A stretch of 64,000 bases of DNA from Ananas comosus (Eukaryota; Streptophyta; Magnoliopsida; Poales; Bromeliaceae). Position 1 is the stretch's first letter; the number at the start of each line of letters is the position of its first letter. The DNA lies in the NCBI RefSeq assembly GCF_001540865.1, contig NC_033621.1, forward strand, positions 18,730,451 through 18,794,450. The letters run 5' to 3'. Below are positions 12,791-25,893 of the stretch, piece by piece. The notes beneath the pieces were generated by a model. That model made no database searches. It saw only the letters and a list, made by a program, of their open reading frames with translations, and was not told the DNA's origin. A program made the translations under genes and the position numbers.

Positions 12791-12797
12791 TATAAGT
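12791..12797 (+). promoter_or_regulatory. Probable TATA box of LTR fragment C
   Basis: TATAAGT in CCTATAAGTACCCC, just downstream of the ACCGGT array and upstream of a CT-rich leader. Confidence 0.5.
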
Positions 12798-13345
12798 ACC
12801 CCACGCCCCCTCTAGGTCTCCGTGAGCTTGGATCAGCTAAGGAGAAGGTAAGGGAGCTCCTCCCTCCCCTCTCTTTCTTTTTCTTCCATTTTAGGTTGGA
12901 TTTTGAAGTCTAATTACTTCTTTTTGCTCTTTTGTGCCTCTTGGTGCTACTTCCACCATGGGAGAAGCTTTGGGCTTGGTGTTTGGAGCTTGATAGAGGA
13001 TCAACCTTCAACCCTTGTGGATTCCAAGCTTGGTTTGGAGTATCTTGTGAGGTGAGTACCCATGATCTCTCTTTTAGATCATGTTTTGGAGGATTTTTGA
13101 TATTGAAACCCTAGAATGTGGATTTAGGGTTTATTTTGGAGATTTTGAATTTGAAGCTTTTGGAACTCAATTGATTGAGTTAGAACCTTCCTTTAGGTTG
13201 GTTTTGAAGAGTTCTTGCCCTCATTTGGGATTTGGAAGGCATTTTCCACACTATAGGTGAGTTTTCACCATTTTGCTTGAGACGGTTAATGTTAGAGCTC
13301 ACTAGTGTTCGTAACGTTCGTTTAACTCTTCTTTTATTACCTTTA

Positions 13346-14760
13346 GGGTGCTACAGTGCTTCGGCCAGCCAACCGCCGCCACTGCCATCATCTTCTTCCT
13401 CTTCTTCATCTCTATTACCTCCATCTTCTTCTTCTCTGCGAAGGACAGGTCTGGAGGCACCCCCATCCTCGGGTCCCTCTCTGGCACCACCTCGGACCTC
13501 CGGCGACCTCCCCTCGCAGGCTGCAGCCATTCTCGATCAAGTGCCACCACCGCAGCTGCTATTGTGTTTGAGCCATCTAGGACAGGTACGGTAGCGCCGA
13601 GCTACTCCGCCTCCGCCACCGCCATCAACTATCTCTTCTTCTCCCGCTCGATTCCAGAGAAGGCCCGCAGCCTTTTGTAACGACCGAGCCTACTAGCAAC
13701 AATAACTCGTTGGGCCCAACCACCGGCACAAAATGCTTAAGCCCAGTTATTATTACTAGCATCTAAGTCTCTTATATACCCAATCACATCCTCACTCCTA
13801 TCCGATGTGGGATTATTGGGGTATGACAGACTCCCCCCGTTAAGGCCCTGACATCCTCGTCAGTCCAATCACACACACGGACCAAGATCACCAGGCGATG
13901 TGAGACTCGTCTTGCTAGCTTTGTCATCCAGACCCTGGCATAGCCGGTCACCTTGTCATATAGACTCTGGTATAGCCTATCATCTTGTCTTTCAGACCCT
14001 GACTCAGCTGAGACTCATCACACATTTCCGGTTGGTGATTAGTTCTGATACCAAATGTAACGACCCAGCCCAGTAGCAACAATAACTCATTAGGCCCAAC
14101 CTACCGGCCCAAAATGCTTAAGCCCAGTTATTATTACTAGTGTCTAAGTCTCTTATATACCCAATCACATCTCCATTCCTATCCGATGTGGGATTATTGG
14201 GGTGTGACACCTTTCCCCGATGATCTCGGCTGTCGCCGTGGCCGGAGAAAAGAGCCTAAGCCCTAGCTCACTCATGTGGGCTCAGCTTTGTCCCGCGCCG
14301 CCACAGCCACGTCCCACTGCCGGCTAGCACGTTCGTCGACCTCCCTCGTCGGCCACACTTCCCTGCCACCGATGCACCCGCCACCGAGCCGTCGTCGGCC
14401 GGGCTTGGCCCTTTTGCTCCCAGCCTGCTCGATTACGACTTTTTCCTTGTGTTCTCACTGTTCCGGCGACCCGGGGCTAATCCGACATCTCTGGAGGTGA
14501 GCATGCTGATCCCTGGATAGCGCTGATCACAGTGCTCACTTGATTTGCTGTCAGCAAAGCCCGAATCATCGAGTTTGGCTTTGTCGCTCCCAGTGCGCAC
14601 TCCTTGTAGATCTTCGGCTTGCTCCCACACACTTCACAGTGATTTGCTGTGCTCCGGACAGCGAGCACGGCCTTCGCCTTGACGAGACCTGTATTCTGTG
14701 CCTCGACTAACCCCCGAAGTGCTCAGATCGGGGTAACGGCCTTAATCTTCTCTAATTACT
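13346..14760 (+). other. GC- and CT-rich leader-like segment, split by a TRIM
   Basis: Sequence rich in CCGCC, CTTCTTCTT and GCCACC. Short ORFs in several frames lack recognisable domains. It resembles the GC-rich transcribed leader of other long LTRs and lies immediately before the F-type segment. It is interrupted at 13675/14210 by the TRIM. I cannot exclude a fragment of a host exon. Confidence 0.35.
13676..14209 (-). mobile_element. Complete TRIM retrotransposon (534 bp)
   Basis: Two direct LTRs of 153 and 154 bp (13676-13828 and 14056-14209), TGT...ACA ends, and a perfect 5 bp TSD CCTTT (13671-13675, 14210-14214). Read on the minus strand, the 5' LTR is 14209-14056, followed by a primer-binding site TGGTATCAGA (complementary to initiator tRNA-Met), a roughly 227 bp non-coding interior, and a polypurine tract ACGGGGGGAGTC next to the 3' LTR. 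Size and lack of coding are typical of TRIMs. LTRs of the same family recur at 38290-38465 and 47117-47269. Confidence 0.93.
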
Positions 14761-16767
14761 TGTATATATAGCAAATATTAGATTGTACTTGGGCTTTTGT
14801 GCAACTGTTGCACTGTGGGTTGCTGTAGGTGACCTTTGGTGACCTTTGGACTGATCGTCCAAAGTCCGAAGCCTTTCGGGGAGACCGAATATCGATTTTG
14901 TTTGTTTTTCGGCAAAATTCGCCGGCGGAATGCGATTTCGGTTTCAATTTCACCCAACGTTATTAGAATACTGTAGGTTTTGCTGCTGAGCCATGTTGGC
15001 TGGCTACCTACATCGTCTCGAGTGTTTGGAGATGACGGGTGAACGGTGGAGAACTCCGGTGTCAAATTTGACACTTTCGGGAACCCAGATCGAAACGAGT
15101 ATTCGAGGATAATCATTTCGACGTGAGATCTAGTGTTTGCTGCTGGGACACCCAAACCGGCGGGCGACTCGTGGCATGAGTCGGTTAGTTTCGGGACACT
15201 TCGTAGGTCCCGACGGCGTCCCAGTGTGATTTTCAAAACTTTCGGCGAGTTACGATGATTGATTTTTGGAAAACCGACTCCATGGGAAATTGTGGGGATT
15301 GTGAATGTTGTGTTTTGAGTTAGTGGTTGGACTCTAACTCTATGGACCCTTATATCCGGTAGATGATCTTGCACATCATAGAGATAGACGCGACAGAGAT
15401 ACAAGTGGGTACTTCGATTCGAAGTCGGTCTAGTGGTGCATGCTCGGTGATGTTCCCTCCACTCTCTTTTTCTATATTTCTTGAATTACTTGTGATTGTT
15501 GAGCCTGACACCATACGACCCTATTACTTATTGCTCTACTTAGTTATTTTTATATTCGTTTATTGTGATCTAGAACTAGAGCGGTTGTTTACTATACCTG
15601 TAGATTGTGATATCTGTTGTGACCTAGTTGGTCGGTTCTGTGACTTTCATTGTTTGATGACCTATCCGGTCGGTATACCCTGAGGAGTTTGATTGTTGGC
15701 TACTTGCCGACGGCTATTGATCATATTTGCATCGATCACTATTGCTCGTACGTATTTCACGTACACCAGCGGTTTGCCTACCACAACAGTGTTCTTTTTC
15801 GAAAATGTGGTCGGACTTCCGATCTGTGAGCCTAGGATTTTATGCTAGGGTTATATGCCATATAGAGCGGAGTGACACTTGTCTGAGGTGTTTAGACTGA
15901 CACGGTGGATTTGGATTGGGTACTTTGGGACTGTTGTTCGGTTGATACATTTTACCTATAGTAGTGGTAGTTGTACATGTATCTTGCTTCATCTTTTACC
16001 TTACTATTGTATTACCTTTCATAGTTATACTTTTGGTTATCAGTAAGTACACTCGCCCTCGTCTGTTTGCGGTACCTATTGGGAGACCCTTGTTGGTTTC
16101 TCACTTCCCCTCCATTTTAGGTGATTTTGGAGGCACGAGTCAGGACGAGACGTGAGGACGTAACTAGTGAGCGATAAAGGTCCTGTCCTGGTGATATTTC
16201 GGTTCTAAACTATACCGCTTTTCTGTTGATAAATAATCTAGACTATTTATATGGTTCAATTTAGGTTTATTTGGTTTTGTTCTGATTTTACTTTAATTAT
16301 GGTATGGTTTGGAATATTAAATAAATCTGTTTTGTAAACACTGTGTATTTATAAAAATAATTTTCTACCCCTCATGGTAACTCGTTTTCAAAGAAAATAA
16401 AAGATTTTCGTGTAGGAGACAGCTTTAAAAAGATTTTCTCAGCTTTTCATAATTTTAGTATTTCAAAAATGAGTTTCTAGGTGGAAAATATTTTTAACTA
16501 ATAGTTGTGGAATGTTGTGAATCTTGTGAATGTACAGTTGTGAATGGATGTAGTTGTGACTTGTACTATGTGAGACGCCGTACAAATACAGGAAAGATTT
16601 TATACACGTGGGCAGTGAATTTTCTATATTTATGGCATGTCTGTCATCCCTTGTGTCAAGATTTTAGAAAAAAAAAAAAAAAACCTGGGGCATTTTTTGC
16701 TAATCCATTGGCTTCAAATTAGCCGTTATTCAAATGGTTTTATAAAAAAGGACCCCGAGGCGTGACA
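14761..16767 (+). mobile_element. F-type long LTR-like segment, copy 1
   Basis: Homologous to 47430-48742 (shared landmarks: CTGATCGTCCAA, ACACTTTCGGGAACCC, GGGTGGGTACTTCGA-like block, GACCTA.TGGTCGGT). It ends GAGGCGTGACA at 16767 like other long LTRs here. A possible 4 bp TSD TACT is seen at 14757-14760 and 16768-16771; the true left boundary may lie further upstream. The 208-codon minus-strand ORF at 14778-15404 has no recognised domain. Confidence 0.5.
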
Positions 16768-19700
16768 TACTTTCCGTCACTTCATTTGAAATCTACAGTA
16801 TTTAGGCTATCATAATGGTGGTGGCAATGTCTATTTTATTCTTAACTTCTAAAATTATTTACGCAAGTATTGATGACATTTAGAGCAAAAGAAATTTCAA
16901 AATTGTTCCTCCTTAACTATTGAATATTTATATTGAGATGTTAACGAAAAATTCCATACAAAAGTATAGTTATTTAATTTTAATATTGGTAAAATGTAAG
17001 ATAGACTTCAAGCATTCACTTTGCAATTTAGTACATTTGCACTTTGCCAACCCTTCTTTAAAATGTGTTATTTTGATATTTTATGAATTTTCTTTTATTT
17101 CATCGTAATATATGTCACTAAATATATATAAGGTAATAAAGTATTATATTGTACAAACGATAATTAGTGAAATTCAAAGTTCAAAGTTCAAAGTCATAAA
17201 ATACTGCATTTTACTACTGTGCGGTATATAAAATATGACACTTTACCATGATTTTGTAGAATATAGTATTTTGCTATCTTATTTAACAACATATTTATAT
17301 GAAAAAATAAGATAGAAAATAGAGTAATAAGTGAAATTTCTTTTGTTGAGAAAAAAATAAAACTGATGCAATTTTATTTTTTAAGTAAAACTTTTCGAAA
17401 CATGAGATGATAAAGTGCAAAAGCTTGCGCTATAGTTCAAACAAGTCAGCTCATATCGTGTATGTATTTTCAGGTTATGTTTTGAATAAACAGTTTAATC
17501 TTATTTTAATGAGCCGGTTCATGATATAAATAACTTTTTTGCTTGGTTTTTTCAAATTTATTTTTATTTTTAGAGTTTTTTTTAAGCTCTACTTATTTGG
17601 GTTAGTATATATTTTTTTAATTTACAAAAAAAAAATTCCAAATTTAGGTCATTTGTAAACTTAAAAGGATGTTTATAAATAATTTAGGTCATTTGTAAAC
17701 TTAAAAGGATGCTTATAAATAATTTATAAATAAATAATTTATTAGGGTTAGTATACATTTTAAGAGAGTAACGACGACAGGGATAAAATTACTTACCGTT
17801 TATCTGAAATAGATATTTTTTGCCATTTTGAAGATTACTTTTAAAAGTTTTTCTCTTTTAGAGGGTTACTTATGATATTTCAATTTTTATGGAGGCATTT
17901 TTGATATTAGGGCTAAAAAATTACTTTTTTTTTTCCTACAAACCAAATGCTGGAGAGTGTAAAATTTATTTTTCTCCGAAATTTTTTTTTTACTGATTTT
18001 TTCTTTTTTCATAATTTTACGTAGAACCAAACACACCCTAAGTTCAATGAAGTGACCATGAGATTTGCTTTGCCTTCAAAGTTTGTCATTTATTAAGGTT
18101 TTCAAAATTGGTTAGTGTCTGCGTGGGCTGAACATTAATTAATGTCATCATCACGATCAAAAACTGGTAAACAAATAGGACAAGCATGATCACATTTAGC
18201 TACAATTGTGGTCGTATTAATTAACATGACAAAATCTGCATGGATATGACATGCAATCTTACAAATTAATTTGAATATTACACTTTGCATAAATAGTTAC
18301 TTAAAAAGCAAATTAAGTATATGTCTACCTAAAGTGTCTTTTTGGGTAGTTATTAGGTTCTGTTTTATTTTGTCGTTTACAATTTCCATATATATATATA
18401 GCTCTTTCATTTCATCAAGATACATAGGCATTTATTGTTAAAATGTACTGAATTAAGTATCCACATTTTTTGTAATTACTTGGATATTAATTGCAAAGGA
18501 ATTTGGTAGCTTGCGAACAAAAGAACTTCTTTATATCCAAAGAAGAACAAACTTGCATGTGAGTTTGGTATGACCAGATCTTAATTAGTCTTTATCTATG
18601 AAAAGTTGTTAATGTTTTAATCAAGATTTTAATTTGTCTGAGGAAATCAAAACATAAAATGAAAGCAGTAATTAATATTTTACTTTCTGCTCCTTTTACT
18701 CGCCGCAGTGCATGGGTTTAGTACTAGTTCACATACAATCCCTACTCAATGAATTAGTTTGTAGATGGCTTGTAGAAAGATACGAATTTTATAATTAGGT
18801 AATATCCAATATGTTCTTCATAACTTTTAAAAAAATCTTATTTATCATTGAATGATCAAAATATATACTATTACATTTAAAAATTTCTTTAAATATCCTG
18901 ATTTTCTTTAGATTGCCGATGGGATTGGGCTTTAGAAGTGTATTTTGGATATTGAGGAAAAAATTTAAAAATTTTCAATACATGTTAGGGACACATAAGC
19001 AGAAGATCCTTTTTTTTTATTTTTTTGTTGATTAATACACATACATTTATGTACACACAAGATGAGGATAAGAAAGTACTATTAAGAACTCAATATTAAT
19101 TTAAGCGGATTACATTTATTGAATTAAGCCATATTTAGCTAATAAACAGTGAGTAGCTTCAATAAGCGCATATCTGCCAATAATAGGTTTGGATATATTT
19201 GTTGGCTTAAAGATATCAGTATTTTACCTAATGGCGGAGGTGGAGTTGGGTCTGATTGGATTCGAAACCCATTGGCGCTATGTGTTTGGATGCTTTAAGT
19301 GAATAGGTTGACCTCTTTCTAATAATTCAATCTTTTGGAATTGTAGCTAATACCAACGAACGAGTAATATCAAAGTCAGGGTACAAATTTGATTTACGTA
19401 TGCTACCAATTTGTGCATATGTTGGGCGAGGAGAAAAATTGTTGATTTAGAAAGGTTAGCATTTTGCTTTGTGTGGAAACCTGATTGGACTGAGTCATAA
19501 TCGAAATTTATGAACACTTCTTAAGTTGAGCGTTTAGAGTACGTGGTGGTTAGCCCCAACAATCCAACAAGAATGCTGGGCGGTAGCCGGACCACCAATC
19601 CATTTGTGGATAGAGAAAGAAAGCTAGGGACCGTTGACCCGATGGTAGCGTGCTACCTATCTCTAAAAAAAAAACAATAATGCATGTACAACATCACAAG

Positions 19701-20292
19701 AAAAAAAGAAAAGTTAACTACATTATTGGTCTCTAACCGTTTTGTGTTTCTCATTTTAGTTTTAACCTTATCTTTTTGCACTTTGATCCTTTAACATTTA
19801 TATTTTACTTCAGTTGGGCCGGCCACATATTCAAATTCTTGTTAATTTTGACGGAATAGACCATGTCTATTCCGATAAAGTCCCACCTACTCATATTGAT
19901 CATAATTATTATTTGGTAGCCCTTAGTCGAATCTGATATCATTTTTTTTCAAGTTTCTAGAAGAGCTTGGTGGTATGTGTATGTAGAACCGATAAATTAC
20001 TGGTTTATTGGCAAAAAGCACAACATTTTATGTGCTAAATTGCAAGAAATTTTATTGAAGGTTCTACTATGCAAAATATACACACCAAGAGGTTTTGAGT
20101 ATGAAATTCAAAATCATAGGGACTAAAATATAATTTTACAGAATGTGTATATATTTGAGAAACTAGGTACCTTTTTCTCTTCCCTCTTTCTCTCTTCACC
20201 CCCAGCCGCTACCCACCACCCCGTCACCGTCGCCGATGCCTCCCTAGCTTTCAACTACTCTGCCTTAGCTAGCGGATTTCTCACTGTACCAA

Positions 20293-20296
<4 letters not shown>
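16768..20296. other. Unclassified AT-rich intergenic DNA
   Basis: No credible gene. A 40 bp tandem duplication is visible at 17641-17720 (unit starting AATTTAGGTC). Around 19560-19670 a segment ends GGTAGCGTGCTACCTATCTCT plus an A-run, resembling the 3' tail of the SINE family seen at 37101, but the tRNA-like head is not recognisable. Confidence 0.4.

Positions 20297-20341
<45 letters not shown>
20297..20341. repeat. (CT)n microsatellite
   Basis: About 45 bp of uninterrupted CT inside a CT- and GC-rich block (20160-20640) without a recognisable protein. Confidence 0.95.
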
Positions 20342-20342
<1 letters not shown>

Positions 20343-20819
20343 GTGCCTTTCAGCTCGGCTGTGCCACCCTAAACCGTCACTGCCGTCTTTCTAGACCTTC
20401 GGCGACGTTCTCTTGTACCACCCCTCTATCCCAAGCCCTTCTGGAGCCCCGGTCTAACTGGAGTATGATAGTAAAGGAACTTGGCAAGATCTATTGATCC
20501 TACACTGTCATTATTCCCAACCGCTGGCCACCGCCTCCTCGGCGCCCCTCTTGCCGGGCCTCACCTTCCCTAGCCAGCACCGCTCACTCTCGGCCGTGTG
20601 TAGCAAAGAAGCCCCTTAAGGCAATATACCATTAAGGGAATCTGGAGGTTACCTTCATGAGAATTATTTTGATTTGGATATAGATAATGACAACCTGTTT
20701 AGGTCTGATGATAAGCAATCTAAAGAAAATATGGGTATTCATTCATCAAACATTATGAATATTGTTTAGAAAATCAATTGATCACTATTGAATATTTATT
20801 TCTTAGCTATCTTTTATGA

Positions 20820-21400
20820 TTATTTGGGAATATATTGTTCTAAAAAGTCAAGGAATAGGAGAGATCTTATTCGCATGCATAAAATATGGGTTAGACGTGA
20901 CATTGATCTATTGGTACTATCCTTTAATAAATTTGATAGGCCTACTGGTGATGAAGCTGCGTGATTTACAAACTTCTTAGGCGCTGCTGCTAAAAATGGA
21001 AAAGATACACCATTGACATATAAGGATTGGAGGCATATGCCTTTGGACAATAAAAAGATAGTGGAATATTGTTAAGGTATCAATTTATTAGTTGGTTTGT
21101 CTTTATGTTTTTAATATCTAAATATATATAAGTAAACAAATTTGTGAGTTTCTTACATGGTTAAAATATAATCTTGGAGATGACAATCGGCCATTGATTA
21201 TGAAAGCTCTTGGAAAGAAATGAAAGAACTTCAAATATGATCTTAAGAAAAAGCACTACGATGCACATGAAAATACTTATGAAGATTGTCTTGCTGATCG
21301 TGATTTGAGAGTCCTCCAGAAGCAGTAAAGACAATTGATTGAATATTAGGATAGTGAAGAAGGATAGGTGCTTAACAATGTTTTCATTCTTTATCGATTT
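20820..21400 (+). pseudogene. Decayed En/Spm (CACTA)-type plant transposase fragment
   Basis: One frame from about 20848 gives a charged segment, then FDRPTGDEAA, a stop, and TYKDWRHMPLDNKK. After an intron-like gap (about 21079-21172) the text resumes with NRPLIMKALGKK, a stop, then FKYDLKKKHYDAHE and CLADRDLRVLQKQ. The order, a W-containing segment followed by a lysine-rich FK.DLKK motif, matches my knowledge of the plant transposase (Ptta/En/Spm) family. Several in-frame stops fall where Trp would be expected, and no full transposase is present. It is a dead remnant; no family search was run. Confidence 0.55.
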
Positions 21401-21473
21401 TATTCTTTATTCTTTCTAGTGCAGCTATATAGATATTTCTTTTAACCAAGTTGATGGTGTATATAGACGTGTA

Positions 21474-21965
21474 GGGCCTGTTTGGCTTAGCTTCTGAAAA
21501 AGTGATTTCTGCAGAAGTGATTTTGATTTGAAGAATTGATTTTGGTGAAAAGCTGTAGAGTGTTTGGCTGAGTTTAGGTAAAACAGATTTTTCTGAAGTG
21601 ATTTTGTAAAGCTGTTTGGCAAAAAATTTTTGTTGCTTGCATATATTAATATTTTTACTAAATTTTATTTTAAAATAATTTAAAATTTGAATTTAAAATT
21701 AAATTTTTAAATTTGAATTCAAAGTATAATTTTTAAATCTCAAATTTGTACAAAAAAAAAATAAATTTGAAATTATAAAATTTTAAATTTAAAAATTTGA
21801 ATTTTTAAATCTAAATTTAATTTTTAATTTTCCAATCTTTAATTTAAATTTTGAATTTCAAATTTAAAATTTAAGATATAAAATTTAAGATTTGAAATTT
21901 GAAATTCAAAATTTGAAATTTAAAATTTAATTTCAAAAGTTAAAATTTAAAATTTAAAATTTACA
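21474..21965 (+). mobile_element. Truncated TIR transposon (TTTGGCTTAG end) with A/T-rich body
   Basis: The left end GGGCCTGTTTGGCTTAG is similar to both ends of the element at 27599-29210. It is followed by AAATTT/TTAAAATTT low-complexity sequence with no visible right terminus. Non-coding. Confidence 0.4.
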
Positions 21966-22205
21966 CATAAGTTACAGATTAGTATTTCTATGGATATGCT
22001 GGACCTTTCTAATAGATGTTGTACCCAATAATTTAGTTTGTAGAAGACTTTTGTAATATTTTTATGGAGATGTTGTACACGGCAAATATTATACTGTAGA
22101 GAGAGCTACAAATGGAGATGTTACAGATTAGTATTTCTATGGAGATGTTGTACACGGCAAATGTTATACTGCATGTAGAGAGAGCTACAAACTTTTGTAA
22201 TATTT
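21966..22205. repeat. Diverged tandem duplication downstream of GA20ox
   Basis: The words CAGATTAGTATTTCTATGGA, GAGATGTTGTACACGGCAAA and AGAGAGAGCTACAAA each occur twice in this interval, indicating a partial local duplication. It lies 200-440 bp beyond the GA20ox stop codon, so it may be 3' UTR or just downstream. Confidence 0.6.
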
Positions 22206-22413
22206 TCCTTTAATTAATATATACTTATTTATGTACAGAGGAATTAAAAGCGCAAAAATAAAAAAGTTAATTGACATGGGAAAGTGACATTAACATATAA
22301 ATATTTACCAGAAACCCACCCTTAATTCGTTCCGAATGATTTGAAACCTGAATATGAGAGAAGCATGCATTATATATTAAGGTTGGGTTTGTTGGCTGAA
22401 AATGGAGGGGGAA

Positions 22414-22686
22414 TTAACTGGGGCTTTGGCCGAGCCATTCGGTGAAGGCCTGGAGGGTGCGTGCGTCGACCCGGTACTGGCGCTGGGTGAAGCCCAAAAA
22501 TTCAGCCCAGGTGAAGTCCGGGTACAGTCTGGGCGCCCCCAAGTTGCCGGAGGGCGGTCTGACCACCCGATCCTCCTGCGGGCACAGAAAGAAGGCCAGC
22601 GACCGTCGCTCCTGCTGCCGGTTCACCACCGCGCGGTGCAGGCAGCTCTTGTACCTACCATTGCATAGTGCCTGCGCAACGTCGTA

Positions 22687-22731
<45 letters not shown>

Positions 22732-23943
22732 AATAAAAATTTTGAGTAATATGTATAATTAGGTAATTCGGATTCGAAAAAAATTCGGTACGGATATAAT
22801 TCGAATAAAATTCGTATTTCAATTTTTAAATACGTCGAAACATACGACTTAAAAAAAGGATTCGCTAATTATTGGAATACGCGATTTATATGGATATTAT
22901 ATGTACGTTCACCAATTAACAATCTGAGATAAAAAATTTGGCTATTAAACTAAGCTCTTTTTTTTTTCTAGATTTATGCTACTAGCATAGATAGTTATAA
23001 ATTCTTAAGAATATAAAAAAGAGAGCTACAAAATAAAATAGATTAAGTAAAAAAAGTAATAGCAAATTTTATTGTCGTCTTCATCTTCATCTTTTTCACC
23101 ATCCACATATTTCGAAAGTTTATAAAATTTTTTAATAATTCAGGAATAGCTCAGCAATAATTCAGAAAAAAAAATTTATCCAACAAAATTTGCACGTTTT
23201 TTTAGCCGAATAGTTCAACATACGCAAATTATTTGCGAATAATAAATCTAATCCAAAAATTCACCTATTATTCCGATATTTTGAGAATATATAAATCGTA
23301 TACGGACAGTTTTATTCAAAATTTTAATAGTTCGTAAATAATTCGTGAATAATTCACAAATTAACTAACTAAGATAATATGAACTGCACTAATTTTAGAT
23401 TACAGTCGACATTGATTAGTGACATTAGGTACGAACAAAAAAAAGGGAAAAAATAATTGGATTGCCCTAATTTTAGTCGCTTGTTGTTCAATCTGGAAAA
23501 GTTCCCGCCGTACTATCTCGTCGTTGTAATTTGTTCTCTAAAAACTTTTTATTCTGAATTAATTGCATATGCATCCTTGCAAAATAATAAAATTGTATAT
23601 GTATTGTTACAAACTTTTAATTATTAAATATACGTTTCTCTAAAGTTGTATAGTTCACTAATATTTCTCTTTCCTCCAGTTGAGCGGTTAAACTTAATTT
23701 TCTTCCTTTATAAGATAACAATTTTACCTTAAATAAAAAATCTAATGTATATTTAGAATTATTTTTATTTCTTACGATTTTATACCGACTTTCAAATCAT
23801 TCTACTTGGATTTTAAATTATAAATTATATGTTTGTGCAAAAAATATTATTTACAAGGGAATAGCACTTCTAATGGTGAAAAATTAACCATTATGGCAGT
23901 CAACCTTTAGGACTAAATTTGCATAGTTTGGAGTTTATTTGGA

Positions 23944-24035
<92 letters not shown>

Positions 24036-24576
24036 NAAAAAAAAAAAAAGAGAAAAAGTTAGAGTACAAAAATATATTTCATATTAATTCCAGATATTTG
24101 GAACATAGGATACCTAACGACACCTTTTGATGGGGAGCTTTCATGTACAGTGGCCAATGCCCAGGATATAGCACACCTCCGTAGAGGACGTTTTTTGCAT
24201 TTAGCAATTAATAATAATTAACACTTCAGTTTGATCCATAGTTAATTGTTTTTCTTTTTTTTAAGGCACTGAGAATTGAGCATCATGCACAATAATTATT
24301 CTTTTGAGAAGCATTGCAACTTGAGAGTAACACCAATTAAATACAAAGATTTAATGAAGACAGTTTTTAACATGAGATTATTTGAGTGGCCATTCATGCG
24401 GCTTTAAGAGTAGCACCATACACGTAATGAATAGTAGATAGAACAGTTTCATTTTAAAGACCATCTCCAATAAATTTTTATTTGCTATAGAATACGATAT
24501 TGTAGTATACAAATAGGCACTTCTCAAACAATGTATGAGGCATCATTTGGCGTACTTGTAGTGTTGGATTTGGAGA

Positions 24577-24625
<49 letters not shown>

Positions 24626-25265
24626 TCCGACTACTATACCTGTATTAGTATAGACCATTTTATACTTATAAATTTTCGGCCGTTAAATTTATCCATTTAA
24701 TCATTTTTATCCGTTAGATCATACTATTTAACCAACTACCAACTCAATCCTATGGGATCACTATCATCCTAATCGGGGACTACTATTATCCTAACCGTAT
24801 ATTGTTTCATCCAACGACCGAATATTTATGAGTAAAAAAAAGATTATACTCATAAGAATATAGTAGCCCTAGCCTATATACAATATAGTGTAGAGCTGCT
24901 ATATTTTCGAAAGTATATATATAGTAGAGCTACTATGCTATCGGAAGTATAGAAGATTTGATACTTTCGACTTTTTGACCCTTAGATCAAGAATTGTATG
25001 GTTGTGATGATTGCGGTCCTCCAGGATTGAGTAGAGGCGGTTGAGAGGTTCTTTAAGGATAATAATATTAATCCAAATATTGGAAATGATCAAGATGGTT
25101 TATCTAAGAGTCAAAAAGTCAAAAGCACCAGATCCTCTATATTTTCCATAGCATAATAACTTCACTCTCTCCCTCTTTCTATATATATATATAGAGAGAG
25201 AGAAAGTTGAGCTAGAAGCCTAAAAGCACAAATGGATTGGTGCTTTTAGAAGAATTAATTCTAGC

Positions 25266-25309
<44 letters not shown>

Positions 25310-25860
25310 CCGACTATGGTGCTTGTAAAAGTACCAAGTACTTAATGCTTGTAAATTTTTTACCATTAGATCTCTGTCTTTGATCATTTTTATCCGTTAG
25401 ATTATACTATTCAACCAACCACCCTTATTCTTAAACTTTGTGGACAATACAAATTATTGTAATTATTATTAATTTTTGTGTGCAATAGAGAAAAAAATTA
25501 AATTTTAAAATTAAACACATCGCGCCTCATAGACAAAAGTGTATTTACCCTTTCAATTATCTTTTCAAAGACAACCAAAAACACTACCTCAGGTATTCTT
25601 CATCCTCTAATTAGCCAACGAAACTAAATGGTCACCGATGCATAAAACTCCACTTCTTGTACTTTGCAGAAGAGAAAAAGAAAAAAAAGAAAGAAAGAGA
25701 AAGAAAAGAAAACCTCAGTTATTGTCCGTTCTCACGGTACCTCTGTTAGAAACCTATTTGTATATTATACTCTCAATATATTATTATGTGGACTCGGTCT
25801 ACCAAGTTTTTTGTGTAATCTCTCATCAAAAGAAGCATCCAACCATACCGCTGGATACGG

Positions 25861-25893
<33 letters not shown>

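Larger units (their letters stand above)
11865..13345 (+). mobile_element. Long-LTR fragment C (gypsy-type) with ACCGGT arrays
   Basis: Collinear with LTR S (50374-54320). Both have an ACCGGT palindrome array, a TATA region, a CT-rich leader, then the same AAACCCTAGAATG / TTAGGGTTTATTTTGG / TTAGAACCTTCCTTT landmarks (13105-13200 here, 51105-51200 in S). Homology to S stops at about 13345, so the 3' half is missing or replaced. The 5' terminus was not found. A single unresolved base (N) lies at 12046. ORFs here are spurious. Confidence 0.6.

Noticed and set aside
12182..12815. ORFs with repeated DRSSLEGPDL-type text and a 137-codon frame
   Set aside because: They are reflections of the GGACCGGTCC and GTACCGGTAC repeats in LTR fragment C, with no start context or conservation.
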